A stretch of DNA of 15,118 bases, from contig FN649745.1 in the NCBI GenBank assembly GCA_000310025.1, positions 1,263,378 through 1,278,495 of the forward strand. The letters are read 5' to 3'. Under the pieces are notes generated by a model that worked only from the letters and a program-made list of their open reading frames with translations, searched no databases and was not told the origin of the DNA. Source of the stretch: Ectocarpus siliculosus (Eukaryota; Sar; Phaeophyceae; Ectocarpales; Ectocarpaceae). Of this stretch, positions 9,277 through 15,118 are shown one piece after another; positions within the stretch are counted from its first letter, which is position 1; the number at the start of each line of letters is the position of its first letter. A program made the translations under genes and the position numbers.

Positions 9277-11775
9277 TTACGTACTTCCATGCGCTTTCCC
9301 TCCCACAGCCTGTACGTCTCCCTGACCACTCGTGCTAAAGGAATATCCCGCTCCAACGTGCATGCGGGCCAAAGCGGGGAGATCCGCACAGGTGGCTGAT
9401 GGAACAACCAACATCCTATACTGAAATGGCACAGGTCGTCCCTCCAGAGCGAGGTGACAGAGCCCCTCCATCTGATCGTCCCCTCCCCCTAGCTCTACCC
9501 CGGGCGACCACTGCTTCGAGTAAACCATCCTCAGCATTGCCACCCCGACCACAAACGTCACTTTGACCGCTACGACGTCCCCGATCAAGACACCAACGAG
9601 ACTTTGACCGCTCGCGGCGACGATCACGTTCCAAGAAATCACACCAGCCACCAAACCTGCAAGCACACAAGCCTGGTCTGACAGAAGCCCTCTTGCCGTC
9701 TCGACTAGGAAAGACAGTGCCTCGAATACTTCGTAGCGCCAACCACGCCACATGGCAAACACGCCGATAAGCGGCAGAACCTGAACTGCGTACCCTTGCC
9801 ATGCTGGACCCACCGAGCAGGCCAGGAGGGCGGCTACCACCAGTGGCCCGACATGGTTCGATCCGTAGCTGTCCTGAATTCCAACCATGCCCCGCAGGCA
9901 GAGTCTATCGTACAAGGTGCTACGGGACTCAATCGCTAGCCCCGCCTGCCTGTTAGGCTGTTCCGTGAGCAGACCGTAGTCTGATCCCCGGAGAGCGATC
10001 TTTATCAACTCCTTCGGTCGGACCAGCACCGGAAAGATGTTTTCCTCTAGGGCAAATCCATCCGGAAGCGACAAGATTGTGCGCTCAGGTTTAGCCGATA
10101 CCACCACCCGGCGAAGAAGGAATTCGTCACTCGTCCATCCCCTCTCCATCGCTGCAGAAATGAGCTCCCTGTCATCGTGGGCGTAGACTTGTGACAACGT
10201 CACGATGCCCTCCGCCCAACTGGGCGGTTTGGACGTGGTAGCAGCCAACGCCGCCAAGCATGCGTTTATCCTGCCGACTACTGCGGGGCCCTGGTTGAAG
10301 AGAGTGAACGCGTTCTCGAACACTTCCCCCACAAAAGCAGCGAGCCACGCGTCCAAGGTTGGGTCGGTGCCACCACACCGTGCAAAGGCCTCCTCTCCTG
10401 TCAGGGACAACTCCCCCTGCGACCACCCCGAGCTCTCCAAGGTCACCGGCTGACCCCTCGGGGTGTTTGTTTGTAGCCTCACAGTACGCTGCGTACCACC
10501 TATGGTGCCGTAGTAGCCCCTGGAGTCAGCACCTGAGCCCCTCAGCACCTCGCGAAGAGGCATCCCAACCTCCTGGAAATCCACTGCCGCCCGACGGCAC
10601 AGAGAGACCCACGACTTGGCGTCGACCCTCCTATCGCGTCTGCGGCATTCTCGGCCTGCAGCGCACAGGAGGAAAATTAGTAGCACAACCACAACAGCGG
10701 GCCACCACACCTCCCCGCCAAGCATTCCCCTAGGATGGTACAGCCCGGCGAGGATGGAGTAGAAGAAGGACAGCGACGCCAAGATCAAAGTAATCAGCTG
10801 GTCCCGGGTGTTGCCGAAAGGAGAAATGGCTCTAGCCACCGCTTGGTAGTTCCACAGAAACAGTGAACCCAACAAAAACGTGGACGCTGCCATCACAACC
10901 GATGACCAACGTCTGTCGCCTTCGAACCACACCCAGGCGGTGGCCATCGAGGTGTAGACAACTACAAGCAGTTTACCGAACTTAGACTGCAGTCCGCACA
11001 GGATTGATCCTGCAATCCAGTCACTTGCGATAGGCGAGCAACGGAGCCACGCCAAGGGTACGTACGATACATCTCCCTTGTACACGTCAGTCATACCAAC
11101 TTCCTGACTGGCTAGTGAGTTCCTCCGTCGGACCCATCGAGCATTAGCCGCTGGTTCATCCATTGGAACGCTATCGTCGCCGCCCCACGGTGCCACCGTG
11201 TCGGGGGCTCCGGCCTCCGGCGATATCCCTAGTACCCAGGCGGGCGCTGTTTGTAAGGTTCCAATAGTCTTAAGCCTTGGTAAGAACGATACAGACATCT
11301 GCACGTCCCCGCGCCCCTCTAGGACCGAGTGCCGAATCCCGGAGCATGGCTTCGATATCAACATCAGATCGGTGCCTGCAACGCCACGGCAGCCGAGATC
11401 AGGAAGTCTGCCGACAAGTGAACCGCCGCCCTCCACCAGAAACTGGTCCCAGGCTTCGTGTGACCCCTCGAAAAAGCCCATGGTCGCTTCGCCCACCCCG
11501 ATCTCGAGTGCCCTCAACTCCAAAACCTTCAGCTCTGGGGGAGATGCGCCCCCGCCCGTGTTGGAGTTCAGGCACACCAGCACTCCATTGAAGGACCTTT
11601 GCCTCCCCTCGTACAGGAATAAAAGCCCTGGTCCCGCTTCGTACAGCCGCTTTGGTCGGGGCACCATCCTCACACATTCCGAGATCGTTCTGGATCCTCT
11701 GGCCAGAGCCGGCAGGGATGATAGCGATACATCTTGCTGGCCCCAATCGAGGTCACGCCATCCCGCAACCTCCAT
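9277..11775 (-). CDS. Unrecognised intronless multi-pass membrane protein, 832 aa
   Basis: A single open frame of 832 codons from ATG 11775, with an in-frame TAG 12 codons upstream, so this ATG is the first available. I recognise no family. An N-terminal soluble part (1-240) is followed by hydrophobic segments near 266-283, 292-312, 324-345 and 355-373. A basic patch (RECRRRDRR, 375-383) comes next, then a soluble domain (about 385-640), then further hydrophobic segments near 641-657, 661-676, 700-720 and 726-748, and a soluble C-terminus. This suggests two four-helix membrane blocks around a large loop. No signal peptide is obvious. An ORF this long cannot be chance at this composition. It lacks introns although its neighbour has an intron about every 50-60 codons, which suggests a retrocopy, a viral or mobile-element gene, or recent acquisition. 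Function unknown. Confidence 0.7.
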   Translation of the reverse strand: MEVAGWRDLDWGQQDVSLSSLPALARGSRTISECVRMVPRPKRLYEAGPGLLFLYEGRQRSFNGVLVCLNSNTGGGASPPELKVLELRALEIGVGEATMGFFEGSHEAWDQFLVEGGGSLVGRLPDLGCRGVAGTDLMLISKPCSGIRHSVLEGRGDVQMSVSFLPRLKTIGTLQTAPAWVLGISPEAGAPDTVAPWGGDDSVPMDEPAANARWVRRRNSLASQEVGMTDVYKGDVSYVPLAWLRCSPIASDWIAGSILCGLQSKFGKLLVVVYTSMATAWVWFEGDRRWSSVVMAASTFLLGSLFLWNYQAVARAISPFGNTRDQLITLILASLSFFYSILAGLYHPRGMLGGEVWWPAVVVVLLIFLLCAAGRECRRRDRRVDAKSWVSLCRRAAVDFQEVGMPLREVLRGSGADSRGYYGTIGGTQRTVRLQTNTPRGQPVTLESSGWSQGELSLTGEEAFARCGGTDPTLDAWLAAFVGEVFENAFTLFNQGPAVVGRINACLAALAATTSKPPSWAEGIVTLSQVYAHDDRELISAAMERGWTSDEFLLRRVVVSAKPERTILSLPDGFALEENIFPVLVRPKELIKIALRGSDYGLLTEQPNRQAGLAIESRSTLYDRLCLRGMVGIQDSYGSNHVGPLVVAALLACSVGPAWQGYAVQVLPLIGVFAMWRGWRYEVFEALSFLVETARGLLSDQACVLAGLVAGVISWNVIVAASGQSLVGVLIGDVVAVKVTFVVGVAMLRMVYSKQWSPGVELGGGDDQMEGLCHLALEGRPVPFQYRMLVVPSATCADLPALARMHVGAGYSFSTSGQGDVQAVGGKAHGST

Positions 11776-12077
11776 GATGGGTTTGGTGCAGGTTAACAGG
11801 CCCTGGTGCTACGAAGAGGGAAAAAAGCGGGACGGGCAAACCAGCGAGCAAAAAAGGGCGAGCGCTTGTTTGTTTTGACACCTTCAACCGCCGCAATCAT
11901 AGGGCGCCTTGTGGGTGAGTGCATAGGAATACAACCGCAAGGACAATCGCACAAAATAAGGCCTCCCGTTGCAAACACTTCGCGCCAGTCCGACTCCGTA
12001 CAACGAAGACGGAGTGCCCGATGTTGAGATCAATCAAGAGTACCCTGTAACCGCAAGTTAGCAACATCGTTTTCAGC
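11776..12077. other. Upstream flank of the 832-codon ORF; nothing recognised
   Basis: About 300 bases between the ORF start and the retroelement remnant. The minus-strand leader (11776-11880) has T-rich runs. No TATA box, RNA gene or supported ORF is seen. It probably contains the promoter and 5' leader of the membrane-protein gene, but no element can be named. Confidence 0.4.
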
Positions 12078-12300
12078 GTGCATGCCATCGTAGCGGCCCA
12101 GTTTGTCAGTATTCTTCACAAAACGCGAGCGATGAGAAGCTGGTTCATTCTCTTCCTTTTCAAAAGAGAATTCAACCTGACCATTGATGTACTCAGGGTA
12201 AATAATACCTTGCTACAAGGCGAGTGTACCTTGTGCCAAAAACAAAAAACATCATTGTTGACCACTTAAGCCGGTGTCCAGTGTTTCAAGGCGGGAAAAA
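12078..12300 (+). pseudogene. Decayed Ty3/gypsy-like polymerase fragment (end of RNase H)
   Basis: One frame gives VSILHKTRAMRSWFILFLF followed by KREFNLTI; a second gives VYLVPKTKNIIVDHLSRCP. Together they match the family pattern R-W-x-L-x-L-x-E-F-x-x-T-I, then P-G-K-x-N-x-x-A-D-x-L-S-R, at the end of the RNase H domain in Ty3/gypsy elements. The halves are out of frame and separated by about 38 extra bases (roughly 12187-12224), so the fragment is inactive. No integrase follows. Identification rests on motif recall. Confidence 0.5.
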
Positions 12301-12435
12301 CCACGATACGGTCGACTTGGCGTTCTTTTGGAGAGTCAGGAAGCCATGCCGTGCATTTACAGCAATTGACGTGTCGCGTGTGTTTCTAACTTCATGGATA
12401 CTTGATATTTGTCCCTCCCTTCCCTGCCTCCGGGG

Positions 12436-12890
12436 TGTAACGCCCGTTGCTTACCCACAAGCACGTGCCGATTCATATAGGTATATCTCCCTGATTTGTC
12501 TTCGTGTTACTCCTCAAACGAGAAAATGCTACCTAGACCTGTTTCACCGCGTGTGGTTACGAGGGGGGCGGGGTGGTAATCGTAGTTTGTCAAAAACAAT
12601 TTATGCCACGCCTATCAGGCCAGGGGAGGGTGGCAATACGGGGTACGAAAGCACGTACTTGGAGAGGAGGTACACGGAGGCATGTTGCGACCTCCTGAGA
12701 AGGTAACGGGGGGTGGGCTATAAAAGGGGCAAGATACCAACAGGGGTTTGTAGCACTCCGAAAGCGATTCTTTCTGTTGTTTTGTTGCACAAACTAGCTC
12801 ACCGCAAACAATTCAGCACGTGAGCGCTAGCCAGGTATACAGAACAACAACCCAGAAACAAGCACCAACAAACAACACTCGATTCACCAT
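12436..12890 (+). promoter_or_regulatory. LTR-like or promoter block with a TATA box
   Basis: It starts with TGTAACGCCCGTTGC, a start shared by many Ty3/gypsy LTRs. It contains a textbook TATAAAAGG at 12719-12727 in a GC-rich setting, and continues into a CAA-rich leader (12840-12885). An inverted repeat AGGAGGT/ACCTCCT sits at 12665-12696. The decayed RNase H fragment lies just upstream. I found no second copy, no clear target-site duplication and no primer-binding site, so it may be a solo or damaged LTR, or the promoter of an unrecognised plus-strand gene. Confidence 0.35.
12719..12727 (+). promoter_or_regulatory. TATA box
   Basis: TATAAAAGG flanked by G-rich sequence, the best core-promoter match seen in the window. 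Transcription would be expected to start about 25-35 bases downstream, near 12750. Confidence 0.45.
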
Positions 12891-13728
12891 TCAGAGCACC
12901 CCCTTGATCAGAATATATTGCATGTTGCAGACACGGTTGTCTCCGGGTTCGCGCTGCGGCTCAAGGCCCTTGGTGTCATGTATGCTGTGGCAAACACAGC
13001 GAATTTCAACCTCGGTGAAAGCGAGAACGATGTGCGATACGGGTTGTGTGAGAGGGCGCAGCTGGCGCGCGGTGTTGTACGCGGGTTCAGCGTGTCCACC
13101 GGCTCTATTCTGTGACAACAACCCGAAATGGATTTCCGACAGGTAATCTAAAGCGTCTCAATCTACCATTCTCAGGTGAGAATCACTACGTAGGGTGGTT
13201 CGAAACGATCCTGGAGTCATTGAATTTCTTTCAGAAAGTGAACCCCTTACCACAAATGTCTAGAATTCGAAAATTAGCCACTCGCATCAATGGCTGTGTA
13301 GACCGTTTCTTACGTAATCGGAAGTGAATCTCGGACATGATCCGTTACACACAGCTCTGAGGGGGTTGCCGCTCGATAGTGCAGGGCAGGGCACACCCCA
13401 GGCTCTTTAGGACACGGCAGGGTGGAATGCGGTGGCTACGAGGGACATGGAAAAGTTTTGTTGGACATGTTGTTGTTTTCGCATTTTGACGCCGTTCCGA
13501 AATCTACTCAGCACCTCTCAACCCTACCATCCAACTGACAGCACGGAAGTGCGCCCCGGCCACTCAGCTAAAAGTGCTCATTTCACGCCGTCTAACATTT
13601 TCTACCCAGCTGAGTCACTCTTGACCCATGGGATGTTTTCTTCGTGTGGTCTGTTCAGTGGTGGTCACGTCAGTAGGCACACTGCCTTGGACGACCAGCA
13701 GTTAGGGGAATTGGGTGTGCGACAAGGA
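12891..13728 (+). other. Downstream of the TATA block: no supported gene, possible gag-like remnant
   Basis: Two short plus-strand frames are open: about 12918-13115 (VMYAVANTANFNLGESEND) and 13112-13327 (LPFSGENHYVGWFETIL). The second faintly resembles the L-x-F-x-G-x-N-x-x-x-W-F pattern at the start of retroelement gag domains. That would fit a 5' LTR reading into gag, but neither frame starts with ATG and the match is weak. The rest, 13328-13728, shows nothing. Confidence 0.25.
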
Positions 13729-13860
13729 GTAGATCGTGAACGATATGGACCAAGGATAGCGGACACTACGGGCCGCAGCTTTAGCCTTTGACAGCTCGGT
13801 ACGAACCGCAGCTTCGGCCTCTGACAGCTTGGCCCCAAAAACACATCTGGGCGTACCGAA
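13729..13860 (+). repeat. Diverged direct repeat, left copy
   Basis: GTAGATCGTGAACGATATGG, then GCGGAC, GGCCGCAGCTTTAGCC and, further on, ATCTGGGCGT recur in the same order at 14244-14335 with about 20-25 percent mismatches and a different internal length. It includes the 33-bp tandem duplication at 13773-13838. The relationship suggests an old segmental duplication or two copies of a short unnamed repeat. Confidence 0.65.
13773..13838 (+). repeat. 33-bp tandem duplication
   Basis: CCGCAGCTTTAGCCTTTGACAGCT (13773 on) is followed 33 bases later by CCGCAGCTTCGGCCTCTGACAGCT (13806 on). It is present in the left diverged repeat and absent from the right one, so it probably arose after the two copies separated. 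Confidence 0.75.
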
Positions 13861-14243
13861 GAGCATGTCGCTGCCCCTTGATCCTCTCTACAGGTAGAGA
13901 TGTACAAGTTGGAGTCCGCAACGCAATGACATTATCTGAGCACCCACAATGTCGCCTGTTCCTGATCTTGAATACATGCCAAATAGGTGGAATGTTTTGT
14001 TGTGGAAACGTTTGTCATGGTTGGAGCAAACGTTTGTGGAAGAAGACTCTTGCGGTACGCTGTTGTAGACAAGCCCCAACCGCTGCTGTGCGCCACGACG
14101 AAAGCATGTCTTGTTGAGGAACTCTTTTAACTGGGTCCCATGAAAGCGTCTCATGTGTGATTGCCGGGTGCTCCCTACAATAGGTTGTTTTCGGTACGCC
14201 CTCATTTCGGCGGATTTGGTCTGGTCTGACGGCGCGTACAGCA

Positions 14244-14340
14244 GTAGATCATGACTGATATGGACCCAGTTTTGCGGACTTTCGGACCGCAGCTGCAGCT
14301 TTCGACGGCACGGCCTCGAACAGCAGATCTGGGCGTGCCA
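14244..14340 (+). repeat. Diverged direct repeat, right copy
   Basis: GTAGATCATGACTGATATGG, GCGGAC, GGACCGCAGCTGCAGC and ATCTGGGCGT match the left copy at 13729-13860 in order. It lacks the 33-bp duplication. The roughly 380 bases between the copies contain no recognised gene, only a repeated AAACGTTTGT near 14008 and 14028. Confidence 0.65.
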
Positions 14341-14357
14341 GCGGAACCCCCTCTCCT

Positions 14358-14410
14358 CCCCGGGAGGGCCAATTTCGCCACACACACACGTCCCCCGGGA
14401 GGGCCAATTT
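14358..14410 (+). repeat. 18-bp direct repeat
   Basis: CCCCGGGAGGGCCAATTT occurs exactly at 14358-14375 and 14393-14410, 35 bases apart, with a CACACACA run between. No function is evident. Confidence 0.9.
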
Positions 14411-14524
14411 TGATTTTGGTTATATGTAGCAACTAGTAAGGGGGCTTCGTTGACGAAAATAAGTCATTGCCCTGCTGCCGGGGGGTGTCTTTCCACGGTA
14501 CCCCTTGCGCAATTGAAATTAGAG

Positions 14525-14542
14525 CCCCCCCCCCCCCGCCCC
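14525..14542 (+). repeat. C-run at the 5' junction of LINE copy 3
   Basis: Thirteen C, one G, four C. It directly precedes the recognisable LINE coding sequence. It may be the pre-existing C-rich target or the tail of an older copy. The 80 bases before it show nothing. Confidence 0.7.
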
Positions 14543-15118
14543 AATCCAAGGATAAGGAGGGTCTAGAAGTGTACGGAATGTTGAAAGAAGGAATAGGGTT
14601 CAAGGATTACCTACATGGACCAATGGATGCAGGGACAAAGCTTAAGGTAAAATCCAGGACCGGGGACATAGGCCTTCGCGAACGTCGACGAAGACATAGG
14701 ACGGTAGACGACGAAGACGACAAGTTCAAATGTGATTGCGGCTTCGAATGCGAAGACAGTGTTCATGTAGTCGCGGAATGTCCCTTGTACGAAAAGGAGA
14801 GGGAAGTGTACATGACTGAGCTGGGAAAAATACAAGGGACGTACAGGGAGATGTTTGAGGCATGGAATAGGGAGGAGAGGACGATAGCGGTACTGGGGAG
14901 TAGAAAGTGGTTTGAAAAGGCGGGAAGGGATATCGTTAGGATAGACAAACTAGGGAAGACATTTTTGAGCCACCTTTGGCAAAGTAGGAAGGAACGATTG
15001 GCCATCGGTGATCGGTCCTTTGGGAACAATGCTCCGTCCTCTCGAGGACGCGTGGTCAATGGTCTAACCGCTAAGGCATGCAAAACATAAGAGTACGCCC
15101 CCCCCCCCCCCCCCCCCC
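14543..15118 (+). mobile_element. Non-LTR (LINE-like) retroelement, 3' coding end with poly-C tail, copy 3
   Basis: An open frame runs to TAA at 15088-15090. It encodes LKEGIGFKDYLHGPMDAG, an R-T-G-D-I-G block, an R-rich stretch, and a Cys-His cluster, CDCGFECEDSVHVVAEC, followed by P-L-Y-E-K-E-R. Cys-His clusters with H-x-x-x-x-C and a following P-x-Y are typical of the C-terminal region of LINE polyproteins, downstream of the reverse transcriptase and RNase H. The frame ends VVNGLTAKACKT, then only GAGTACG separates the stop from at least 21 C. Reverse transcriptase and endonuclease are missing: the copy is 5'-truncated next to a C-run at 14525-14542. It is the best preserved of three copies in the window. 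The exact LINE clade cannot be assigned by eye. Confidence 0.75.

Noticed and set aside
13200-13330. A gag domain behind the LTR-like block
   Set aside because: Only one weak pattern (LPFSGENHYVGWF) in a short frame without ATG; mentioned as a possibility but not called as a gene.

Overview
The window reads as nuclear DNA of a photosynthetic stramenopile, most plausibly a brown alga. The main evidence is one gene on the minus strand, a C-terminal processing protease (CtpA/D1-protease type, peptidase family S41). It is split into at least nine exons by GT-AG introns of roughly 400-940 bp. Its N-terminus carries a signal peptide ending in an SA|F junction, the 'ASAFAP' type of plastid entry signal found in algae with a red-derived secondary plastid. 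A twin-arginine thylakoid-transfer segment ending in A-M-A follows. The 'brown alga' assignment is inference from intron size, base composition and repeat load; no taxonomic marker gene is present.

Layout from left to right. Bases 1-1000 are repetitive: the 3' end of a non-LTR (LINE-like) retroelement with a poly-C tail on the minus strand (1-113), an A-rich inverted repeat (427-473), a 66-bp tandem array whose units are separated by G-runs (500-700), and a second LINE 3' end in the same orientation (711-about 985). Bases 1094-6415 hold eight exons of the ctpA-like gene, 446 codons. The gene runs off the left side: the exon carrying the catalytic lysine is not in the window and must lie beyond the LINE insertions in intron 8. 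Bases 6416-9276 show no gene I can defend. Bases 9277-11775 (minus) are one uninterrupted 832-codon ORF for an unrecognised multi-pass membrane protein; it is intronless beside an intron-rich gene. Bases 11776-14500 hold a decayed Ty3/gypsy-like RNase H fragment, a strong TATA-containing LTR- or promoter-like block, and several short direct and tandem repeats. Bases 14525-15118 (plus) are a third, better preserved 3' end of the same LINE family, open to its stop codon and ending in a poly-C run at the window edge.

Both edges of the window are therefore LINE poly-C tails pointing outward. This explains why the sequence stops in homopolymers and why the protease gene is cut off. The protease would mature the C-terminus of photosystem II protein D1 in the thylakoid lumen. 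Nothing in the sequence links it functionally to the membrane-protein ORF. The least explained items are the 832-aa ORF, the poly-C-tailed LINE family, and the G-run/66-bp array into which one copy appears to have inserted.
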